Below, one piece after another: positions 37,301-49,300 of a stretch of 64,000 nt of DNA. Below the pieces are notes generated by a model, which ran no database searches, was not told the origin of the DNA, and worked only from the letters and a program-made list of their open reading frames with translations. Origin of the DNA: Fragum whitleyi (taxonomy: Eukaryota; Mollusca; Bivalvia; Cardiida; Cardiidae); NCBI GenBank assembly GCA_948146395.1, contig OX411544.1, positions 32,880,457-32,944,456 on the forward strand, read 5' to 3'. Position 1 is the stretch's first letter. Each line of letters begins with the position of its first letter. Position numbers and translations under genes: made by a program.

Positions 37301-40300
37301 GAGAATATTTCGTCGACATACCAACCGGCATGTCAGCTTCGAAGATGAAGAACACGTTTCCCCTCCTAAAGGTCCCTATGGAAGGGATTACAGGGATGGG
37401 AACCATCCTTACTCTGTAAGGAAAATTGACAAGAAGGCCATTGACAGGGAAATTGAACTTCTTCGTGAACAAGAGAAAAATAACCCTCTTGTTCGAATGA
37501 CTGGACAGCTCCCAGAGGAGCCCCTTCCTCAACAGAGGAACAGATTTAGGGACCAGCATGATCGTCGTGATAACTATAGGGATGTTAGACAAAATTATCA
37601 GCCAAGGGACAGAAGGGATAATTATAGGGATATACGAGAGCAGTTCAGACAGAATGACAGACAAGATATGCATGATAATAGGGACATGCGCACTAATAGG
37701 GATATGCGTGATAATAGAAAAATGCGTGATAACAGAGACAATAGAGACTGGGATAACCACATGATACGGGGAACCAGTGGTAATCAGGGTCGCAGAGATG
37801 GTTGGAACAATGAAAACAGGCCTCCAAGATTCACTGATCGCAGAGGAAGTGCTGAATTTGATGTGAGTAGAAAAAAAAGTTACTGTCATCTATTCCAAGT
37901 CATGACTAAAAAAATAAGAAACCTCAAAAACAAATGTCCGAAAACAATCTGTAGGCAATTAGAATATGCACTTTGTGTTTAGTGAGACCTCAACAAAAAT
38001 GAAAAAAATGCCTTTTGCATAATTCTATTTTTGTCAGTTGGCTGAAATTATGAAAATTAAAGTAAAATTTTGTTTACTTTTGAAGATACAAAAATCATTA
38101 TAATATAGAAGTTAGATAAAACATTATGATGCTTAAATCCAATGACATGAGGATATTACTTTAATGCTTTCCGGTGGAATTTCTAGAAATAATGGTAGAT
38201 TATCATTTGATAATCTCGAGCTCAACCAGTAGAAAAATCAAAGGCTTATACCCAGCTTTCATTCATTTCACCTTATCTGACATTCATTATCATAATCTAG
38301 TAAATAGAAATAAAATCAGTAATCAAAGAATGCTCCATGAAGATTTTTAGTAAAGTCCTTTGGGCGAGCGAGCCAAGCCTGTCACTATGACATGTTGGTG
38401 TATGTGCAGTAGTGTGTTCTGTCTATCTGTCAGAATTTGTTCAGACCATTACTCATATATTTATTAACGGATTTCAAAATAACTTGGCACAATTATTCTC
38501 CATCATGTGTAAATGTGACATTTGACAGAATTTTTTGGATAGCTCCAAGGTCAAGGTCAAAGCTCATGGTCAAATTGAGGGGTCAGGGCAACACTATTGT
38601 AAGTGCCTATATATTTAAAAACACTTACAATAGTGTTGCTCTGCCCCCTCGAAATGCTTATTTGCTGGCTCTACACCAGTTGTCCTTGAACAACCATCCA
38701 GTATGTCTAATTTACTGAAAGCTGTTCTTAATTTCCAAGACAACAAGCATACATGTCAATATCATTTCGAAAAATTCATTTTCAAATTCATGTACTGGTT
38801 TAGTCATTATATTTCATTTTGTGTGAAGATATTGTGGTTGCATTTATGAGCATGAATTGATTGGTTGATTTGTTCTTTATTTCTTTACTTGCCTACTGTT
38901 ATATCAAATCAAGCCACTATGTGATATGTTGTGCAGCATGATCATATTTTGTAATAAATGTTTTTTTGTTTCAAGCCAAACCTTAATACCCTATGAAAGA
39001 CCTCTCTCCTGTTTTCCATGATGTTTTCCTTATCTTTTTACATATTATTTCTTACTATTTATCATATTCAAAGTATAAGTGTTATTTGACCTAACTTATA
39101 TCTTTTGACAATATGCAGTAATCAGAAACTTGGGCGTTGTAAGTAAGGGTCATCAGCTGACTTTATAACTTAATTTCTTGAAAGAAATATATTTGAAAAG
39201 TAAAATAAAACATTCAAGATTTCAATGTGTTTCACAAACAGTTTTCATTCCTGAATTTTTTTTTTTTTTCTTTGTTCCTTCTTGAAAGGATAATATTTAA
39301 GGAATTCTGACACTGTTTTAGGAAAAAGCTTCAATATTAAGGGGTCTTGTTCAGAAGATGAAAAGCTAGACAAAAATCATCATGCAACCCTATGTATTGA
39401 CCTAATTCAAAGAGTACCAACAACAAAGGGTTTGCTCAAGTGAGATTAAAAATATCACCTATCTCTGAAGATTTTGTATGTTTCCCGTTTTCAGGGTCCG
39501 CCGCCAGACCCGTCGTACAACTTTCTGTCAGACAGATCGAGGGAACGACCAAAGGACAAACAAGATCAGAAGGAGAATAAGGGAGAAAGGAACAATAACA
39601 ACAACAATATCCCTAATGGCAACAGTAACCTTAACAACAATAACAATAAAAACACGGACTTGTCCCGGAGACATCCCAAAAATTTCGGTGGAACAGACTT
39701 CAATAATGTGAAGTCTAAAATGAAAGTTCAAAAGGAGAGACAGGTGAGAATATATAGGGGTTAAATATCATACATACTTGGTGTTTTGTATGAAAAAAAT
39801 ATCTAAAGAGGTTGGAGAATTAATCATTGTCAAGGCTCTGCCAAGACAATTATCAATTCTCACAAATGAGTAAGATATTTTTTTCATACAATACACTATA
39901 TATTAAATTTATCTTATAATATCTATTTGGCTTGTTTTTGTTGATGTTTCTAACTGAAATGCAAGTTTCTAAAAATAACCACATTATATCATTGTTCTAA
40001 AATTAACTATGTGATATCATAAAAAATATCATACAGGATGTTATCACATGGATATTTGTTTAGTTATAAGATCAAATTTTACTTTTCAGTGTAAGATTGA
40101 TTTACCTTTCATTTAGTGAACAACATAAGCTATATTTTCCCAGTGAAAATATAGCTTTTGTTGTTCACAAATTGAAAGATTATTGATTTAACACAAAAAC
40201 AAGCAGTTATTCTATTTTTTTATGCAAAGGTGGGGCAAATATGAAAAATGTGGGAAAAATTTAATCAATCCGCGTCATTTTGCATGTGACTACAAGGCAA

Positions 40301-43300
40301 AGTCATTATGAAGTCATTAAGATTGGTTATTCAGGCTTGGCATAGTGAAATGAACAAAAGCTGGATTAAAGTTTTTGATTTCACTGATTTGGTGGTGATT
40401 TTATCAAGAGATCATCTACAGCTATTTCTTGATAAACCACCAAAAATCATATAAGAAATTGATCTGTGACTTTTACAACTTCAAATCTTAGCAACATTAA
40501 GACTCTTAAACTGTTTTGCTAGAAGAGGGTTACAAAGTCTTGGATAGATACTTGTTCATTATCAAGTAGGGCAAGGTATTTTGTAAGATTTTATGCCCAC
40601 GCATCGAAAGATCAGGGGGCATATTGTTTTACCCTTGTCTGTCTGACGGTCTGTCTGTCTGTTTGCAAAACTTAATCAAAAAACTTTACATTACCAATAT
40701 TTTCATACCTATTCAAGATACAAGCCTCATATTTAGCACAATGATGGATCTCAATGATACACATCTGCAGATACCAAAGTTAAGGTCATGTGACAAGTTT
40801 AAGGGCATCTGTCAATGTCTATAACTCAAAAACTTAACCAAAAAACTTAACATTGCCAATATTTTCAAGCCTATTCAAGATAGAAGCCTAATATTTGGTA
40901 AATTGATAGATCTCAATGGTGGTCATCTGCTGATACCAAAGTCAAGGTCATGTGACAAGGTCAAGGTCATCTATGTATTTCTGTACAGGATTTACAGAAA
41001 TCTGGTCCCCCTAAAAACAAGATGGAGATGAGCATGATGATGACTGGAAAAGAGAGAAGGCAGTACAGTGAATGGAGAAATGAACGAGAACAGTTTGATC
41101 AGGCCAGGATAGATAGAGCGAAAACTAACTCAGGAGAATGGAAACGAGCGTGGGATGCAGAGAAAAAGTAAGAATTACTTACAAAATTACATTGAGGATA
41201 GGGATGTGTTGATTTTGGTTGATGGTTCTACTTATGAGATGATTAACAGATATCTGTTAATAAACGGTTTCAGCTTTGGAGAATTATGAATAGAAAAATG
41301 TATGTAATGTTATGATTTCAAGGCTATGTTTTGTCTGTAACATATGAAATGGTGTCATATTAAGCTGCAATATTGGTATTTAGTCTGGAAAGTGTTATTG
41401 CTTTCTATTTAATCAATTGCTTATTCTTGTATAGCTTTTACAGATTATAAAATGACCCTAATTTTTGAATAGAAAAAAGATTTGTGTTGATAATTTTGTA
41501 TTCTCATATTTACTGATAATACACTAGTGTAATAACATTGCTTTTGAGCTACTGCTGTTTTTAGCTCACCTGAGCACAAAGTGCTCAAGGTGAGCTATTG
41601 GGATCGTAGAATGTCCGTCGTCCGTCGTCCGTCGTGCGTCGTCCACAATTTCTTTAAACATCTTCTCCTCCTAAACCAGTGGGCCAATCCTCATGAAACT
41701 TGGCAGGGATGTTCCTTGGGTCAAGCTCTACCAAAGTTGTTCAAATAAATGAAATCCACCCTTAACTTTCCCTTTACCCTTAACAAAAAGGGTGAAAAAA
41801 TGAAAATCTTTAAAAATTTTCTTCTCTGAAACCAGAAGGCAGACAGCTTTCATATTTGGTATGTAGCATCATCTAGTGGACCTCTACCAAGTTTGTTCAT
41901 ATCAAGACCCTTGGGTCATATTTGGGCTTTGCCCGGGCCCAACCCTTTTTACATAGAATCAAAGAGCGAAAATCTTTAAAAATCTTCTTCTCTGTAACCA
42001 GATGGCAGACAGCTAAAATATTTGGTGTGTAGCATCACCTAGTGGGCCTCTACCAAGTTTGTTCATAACAAGACCCTTGGGTCATATTTGGGTTTGCACG
42101 GGTGCATCCCTTTATATGAGCGCGAAGGGAAAAAAAAATTAAAATCTTCAAAAATCTTCTTCTCTGAAACCAGAAGACAGACAGCTTTCATATTTGGTAT
42201 GTAGCATCATCTAGTGGACCTCTACCAAGTTTGTTCATATCAAGACCCTGGGGTCATGTTTGGGCTTTGCCCGGGCCCAACCCTTTTTACATAGAATCAA
42301 AGAGTGAAAATCTTTAAAAATCTTCATCTCTGTAACCAGATGGCAGACAGCTTTTAATATTTGGTGTGTAGCATCACCTAGTGGGCCTCTACCAAGTTTG
42401 TTCATATCAAGACCCTTGGGTCATATTTGGGCTATGCACGGGTGCATCCCTTTATCTCTAATGAGCATGAAGGGTAAAAAAATGAAAATCTTCAAAAATC
42501 TTCTCCTATGAAAGCAGAAGGCAGACAGCTTTCATATTTGGTATGTAGCATCATCTAGTAGACCATTACCAAGTTTGTTCATATCAAGACCCTAGGATCA
42601 CTTTTTGGGTCCACCCTGGTGCATCCCTTTTTACATAGAATCAAAGAGCAAAAAGGCATATCTGTCTTGTTTTTTGCTGAAAACGTTCCATGGTATTGAT
42701 CTTAGGCAATTATCTTCTTTTTGACATCTGCCTACCAAGTTTGTTCATATCAAGACCCTTGGGTCATATTTGGGCTTTGCACGGGTGCATCCCTTTATCT
42801 CTAATGAGCACGAAGGGTAAAAAATGAAAATCTTCAAAAATCTTCTCCTATGAAAGCAGAAGGCAGACAGCTTTCATATTTGGTATGTAGCATCATCTAG
42901 TAGACCATTACCAAGTTTGTTCATATCAAGACCCTAGGATCACTTTTTGGGTCCACCCGGGTGCATCCCTTTTTACATAGAATCAAAGAGCAAAAAGGCA
43001 TATCTGTCTTGCTCTTTGCTGAAAACGTTCCATGGTATTGATCTTAGGCAATTATCTTCTCTTTGACATCTGCCTATCTAATTAATGTGTTGTCCCAGGG
43101 ATCAAAGAGACTCAGGTGAGCGATCTAGGACCATCTTGGTCCTCTTGTTATCCTCAATATGAGGCCATAAAATTATATTATCATGCAAAGAAGCATGAAT
43201 TGACCTGATATCAGGCAGTCTATTTTTAGAAACAGCATATTTATGTTCATTACCAGAACCACTTTCACATTTATTGCTTTTATTTTAAAAGTTTCATTAA

Positions 43301-46300
43301 AATTAAGGACTGAAAATGATTGTATGATAAGTAGAATAAAATGATAGTGTCTCATTATATCATTTTTATCTGGTCTCTGAGCTGTGAGAAATTATCATGA
43401 CTTGGCAGAGCCTCTTCGTGATAAATTCTCCCAACCTCAACCAGATAACATTGATATTTTTAGACACTAACATATTATTTTCTCTGTATACAATAACAAG
43501 GTATTTTTACAGAGTAAGTTAAACAGCTATTTTCCTGTCTATTAATGACTTATTTAAAATTGTCTACTTGACAAATTTCAGTTTTGGTGATGAATTACAC
43601 ATGGAACCAGCCCAGAGGCCAGGTATTAGATGTCTGTATCCCCGTCTTTTTGTTTCTATTTTTGTTTTACCTTTAGATCTTTTGTATTTGCTGTATCACA
43701 CAGATTCATTCAAAACTATTTTTGCTATGTTTTTGAAGTGCATTGTAGATATTAATGAAGCTTTCCTCAGGGCTAATTCTTTAGTTTAAACTATTGTCAT
43801 GCTGAACCTGTAATATTCCTGCTTTGTCAGGAGGCTTAGACCAAGATCAGCCTGCACATATGTGCAGTCTGATCTTAGTCTATTCGTCCTATTTCCCCTT
43901 TTAAACCGGAAAAGGTTTTAATAATATATTTTCAAAAAAGATACTGTTTCAAAATTAGTGCATCTGGTGCTTTCAACACTTTGATTTTAATGCAATTTTG
44001 CCAAGAGTTTTTTTGAGCATGACAAGGGTCAGTGTACACTATTTGCACTGGTAAAATGGTCAGTTTCATTGCAGTGTAAGACATTAATTTACAGAGTGAA
44101 TACATACTGACTCAATGACTAAAGGTGATGATATAGGTGAACAAAACAGTGTATATCAAACATAAGCCTAACCTATCTTATTATCTTAAATAATTCTAAA
44201 ACCAGAATCTGTGTGGTACAGAGGAACCTTTACATACACCATCTTGTGATAAGAGCAAATTTTAAGTTACTTAAATATTATCCTGAATTGGATTGCTGGA
44301 AAATTGTATTTCTTTCATTATTAATCTAAAATAAAGGAAAGGGATGTCTTACATATATTTTTTTTCTCAAAATTACTTCTAAATGAAAGCACTGAAAGTA
44401 CTGATTATTAGCCATGATTTCTTTCAATATCGTTTTTCTAAAGAAAAAAAAAAAACATCTGACATTTGTACAGCCAAATTGTAGGTGTAGAACTAGCTCA
44501 GGTTGCATTCACATACAGGCTGATCTGTGTTGACACCTGTAAAAACCGAAAGATTTTGGTTCACTATCAAAGGGTTGATAGATTTGTATTCCTTTGGATG
44601 ATATCAAGATTTTGACAGAATGATGGTGTCTGTAAAGTTTATTATTTACTAGATTCATTGAAATTTTAGTATGTATGATAGTTTGGGCCTTTCCAGCAAC
44701 AGGTACCAGAAGCCTAGCAAAATTAAATTTGAGTCTGTGTGTGACATTTCCAACAATTTAATGGGTATGTAACTGTCTTAGATTGAGAGGCTTTGACAAC
44801 CAATCACTACATTTAAAGCATTCTCCAATTGTGGTCAAAGACATGAGTTCTATAGTTATCTCTACAGCGCATAGTGAAGACTCTGATCAGACTGTGCACA
44901 TGCACAGGCTGGTCTGAGTCTTAACATCACACTCATGTGAAATTGTTGGAAATGTCACTCACAGACTCATTTGTCAGTCTGTATAGGGTTTGGACATAGA
45001 ATAATTTTTATGCCTTCAAGTCAGGGGCATATTATATTAAGTAAACATTTTCCTATAATTTAACCCTACAATTCTTATATAGGTATAAAGCTAGTTTACA
45101 ACTAAATCAACTCCAAAACTTAACTTGAAAATATAACATTTTCTTTTGAATTCAACACTTTTCAAGTTGGAATACTTGAAGATGTTAGAAAGCATGCAGG
45201 TACCTCTTGTGGATACACATCATTTATTGTCAAAGTCAAGGTCTTCTGGCACATTCAAGGCTAATTATCAAGCTCAACCTTTGAAAAAATTCCTGCTTCA
45301 GGCAATTGTGTTGGATAATCACTTTTATTTCACATAGATGTTTTCAAGATGGCAGACAATTTGATAAATTTTGTAAAAAGAAAAAATCTCTTTCACATGT
45401 TGTAGTTGTAAACCTATCTTTAATATCTAGGAGCTGAGCTTTCCGTAGGTCAGTAATGTGTAGTGATAGGCAGATTAAATGATTATAATCAATACCTAGT
45501 TTGGGCTTTCCATTGTGATAATCAACTAGGAAATTCCATAATTAATTTATCAGGTCCTAATTCACAAATTAAGGCCATTAAATTTTGTTTGTAAACAGAA
45601 ATGACATCAGATTGATTGCTCAGCATTAAACAGTTGTATCTGCCTATATGTTTATAGGCAGTTACAACTTTTTCATGCTGAGTCATAGAGTTTATAAGAA
45701 ATATCTGCAGGATGAGTCTTTAGGTCACGAGTTTACTAAACTTCCACATTTTTTGCTTCAAAGGGATGATATGTGTACTGGGATTTCTGATATAATATGA
45801 GAAAACAATTGTACAATCGATCATTAGTTGATTTACTCTTCCAACTAAAACCCTATTATCGGTTGTGATTTGAAACCGATTGCCCAACACTGGTAATGTG
45901 GTTCTCATTTTACAATTCTTTTTACATACTATAACTTCTTTAATTCATTGCAGTTTTCTGTCAAATTTTACACTCTTCCCAATGATATCAAAAACTGTTT
46001 CATGTTATAAAACAATTCTTGAAAAATGTGTACACTTGTAAAGATACGGCATATAAATTTGAAAGTTACCACATTTCCTCTAATAAGATGTCATTCCAAC
46101 CCTCCCTACTTTTGTACTTAGAAAACTCACTCTAACTTTTTTTCTCTAATTGAGATGAAATTCTTCTAAATAATCATTAAATGATTGAAGAGAATTATCA
46201 TCAATTTAAAGGAAAAAATGTCAATACGACAGCAATTTAATCAAAGTTTTGTTTTAGAATTTGGATTCTAAATAGAACTTTCTGTCCATGTTTTGTAAAG

Positions 46301-49300
46301 CTCCAAGGAAAAAATGTGGTATTAAAATTGTGAGTCGTATAATAAAATACCATATATGTCTTTGATATACTGCTGTTGACATCAAGAAAACAAAGTATGA
46401 AAAGATCAAGGTCAGCTTTTGGAAGTTTTAGTTATACATGTATAAATTGGATGTGATAAGCCATTGTTTGAAGTGAGCCTTGAACATATGTTTTCTGTTG
46501 ATAATCTAGCAATCTTGTCATAAATTTCATGTATCTAATACATTTTGAATTAGTGGAGTACAATAAGCTAACATAGATTTACCATACTGTGACTTTAAAA
46601 AAAGAAGTCATTTTGATATTTCTTTAAGTTGAAAAATTGGAATTTTTTTACAAATATTCTTTTCTTATTGTAAGGTTTTATTTAGATTTCTATATTTTAC
46701 TTAATTTAAGCTGGTCGAATAGGAAGTGGTAGATTTGATCGTGGTGAGCGTGACGATCGCCAGAGGGGAGACGCACCTGGCACAATGAAAGGTAGTTGCC
46801 TAGCAACTAGATCGAATGTAATCGCATGGTACCATTCCTATACCTTAATGCTCATGGTCATTTACGTTCATCCATCGTATGCAACATTATTCATTATGCA
46901 TGGTGAATGGCTTATTACACCTATTGTATATACCGTATATTTACAATATTTTCATGTAATGGTAGAGTTTAGAGGGCATTATCATAAGATTAACTATACC
47001 TTAACACTCTAATAATGTGAAGTTAATTTAGAATTGCTTATATTATTGAAATAAAGCACTATACAGTGTAAAAATGTGGTGTTTATCATGTCAGTGGCAC
47101 AGCATGACACAGTTGTAACTGCCTTAAATTCATTTCAGTTACAGCTATTTCAGGCTGAGCTATCAAAGTGGAAGTTGGAAGTTGGTTAACCTTTTGTACC
47201 TCTTGTATTCTTTAACTTTAAAAATGTTTTAGTACATGTTTGTGGTTAAAGAATAAATCTTTTTTTGGCTAGAACATTACATTTAAATAATTGACATGTG
47301 GCCTACAGAGTCCTTCTATCTTGCATGACCTCTTGTTACCCAAAAATTGAGCAATACCTTAAGAACATGATACCGTCTACTCAACCCATGACTTTGTTAT
47401 ATAGGTACCATATGCATAGACTTGTGTATTTGAAGCTGGCTAAACTAGCTGTTCTCTGAGTATTTCAGTACAAAATGTTTGGAAGATATAACACAATAAT
47501 TGAGTTTGTGTAGCTCTACTCATTGAGTATGAAGATATGTATTTATCATGTTCCACCATTGGTTCGTTCGTAGTAAAATTCTGGTATTGGCCATTTCATT
47601 TGTCTTAACAAATCTGTAGCCTTTTATATATATTCTCATCTTACTAATAAAACAGTGATGATTCTAATAAATTGCATTAGAATCTTCATGGTAAATTTGG
47701 TTGTGTGATGAAATGGACAGAAACATGCAGATATACAGATTGTGTAAAGATCTACCGTTGAAATTATCACGCAAATAGGCTGAGTGTCACTAATAGTTTG
47801 ATGCCAAACACTCAGACAATCACTATACAAAATTTATGGGAATCATAGTTTATAATGTGAGAAAATAGGATAGTAGAAATCAAGCATTATTTCTGGCAAA
47901 ACTTAGCTTACAACCAGTTTTATTTTGAGGTTTTGGAAAAAGAAATGAGATACAATACATGTATAAAATGAAGAGAAAAACTCAACTTGATCAAACATGT
48001 AGGCATTTACATTAGCAATTATACATAAATTTCGAATGCAATGTAATAGTTTACTTGAATCGCTTTAGTTATTGCAGATACGCTTTGTCACAATATTTAA
48101 TTCTTTAAATGCAAAGAGAATCCAAATTTACAAAATATATACTGGTGTTTGAATAAGCTTCTTGAAATGACTTGAGAATTTTGAAAAATGATTTGTAAAA
48201 GATGATATTGTACTAGTTCTTTTGCTCTAAAATACGATTATGAAGCAACTTTGCTTTAGAATATATTGTAATGCAACTGTAATCTAGAAAAGATCTTTTT
48301 AACCATGTACTAAATCAATTCCTTTGATATCCCCCTCCCCAAAGCTCCACTTTTGCATTAATTGTGATTGAAACAGATTGCTGCAATGTTTGCTGGTTTA
48401 TGTCATGTTAGTGAAATGCTGCAATAAGATATTTTTGCAATGATTTTAGGCTTATTTACCTGTGCTCAAGAATTTAAGTTGTAGAGTTTGTAGAAATTTG
48501 ATGCAGGGGTGTGGAAATATAGATTTTTCCGCTTGTCTCAGGACAAGTAAAAGATGATTTATTTCTCCTCTAGGATCCAATGAACTTGTCCGCAAAAAAG
48601 TGGATAGATAATTTTCAAGAAATCAATTTTGTATAATGAAGTAAATTTTGGAAGCCAGCATTTTCTTCATTTAAAACAATGTTTTCCACCCTTTGTTATA
48701 AAAAAAATTAGGATAATTTATTTTTCATATCTATTCCATTCCTTTACTTATCCAAGGACAAATGGCCTAGAAAATTCCATTCTTCAGCAAGTGATAGTCC
48801 ATGTCAGACAATTTGGGCATAGAAATTCCTCACCCCTGTTAAATGTTTGCTTTATGTTTCCTGATAGCTTTATGTGTTCTGTAATTGCTGCAAGAAATGA
48901 AATGTATACTATGCTTTTTGAACCCCAACTTGGCCAACTTCATCTGACATTAGACAAAAAGTCAATGTGACATTTATTTTATATCTTTGAGCAATGGACA
49001 AATGTTAAATCATAGGACTAAGCCAACTTTGTTTAAGGAGATGTTTACTGGTACCTACATTTTTGTACTAATCCCTCAATTGACATGTCTGTACATTCAT
49101 CTAAAGTGATTTTAGAATTAAATCAGCAATTTGTATGGATACTAACCTGTGTCATGCATGCTGAATAAAAACTGGATGTACTACAAGTGTGTCAGTATTT
49201 ATTTTTGAAAATTAAATTTTCAAACTTATGTGCTTGAAAAAGGAAAATCGGATGGAAAAGACAAAGATCAGACTTCACATATGTGCAGGCCTATCTCTGT

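Noticed and set aside
37167..37889. 240-codon minus-strand frame
   Set aside because: Mirror of exon 5; hydrophobic composition results from the complement of Arg/Asp/Asn codons.
37134..37982. A single 282-codon open frame as a complete gene
   Set aside because: It starts at GTG in the middle of a splice-bounded exon and its last 39 codons lie beyond a strong donor. It is exon 5 of the larger gene.
43568..43789. 73-codon frame starting at exon 8
   Set aside because: Everything beyond 43622 is intron read-through with membrane-like chance composition.
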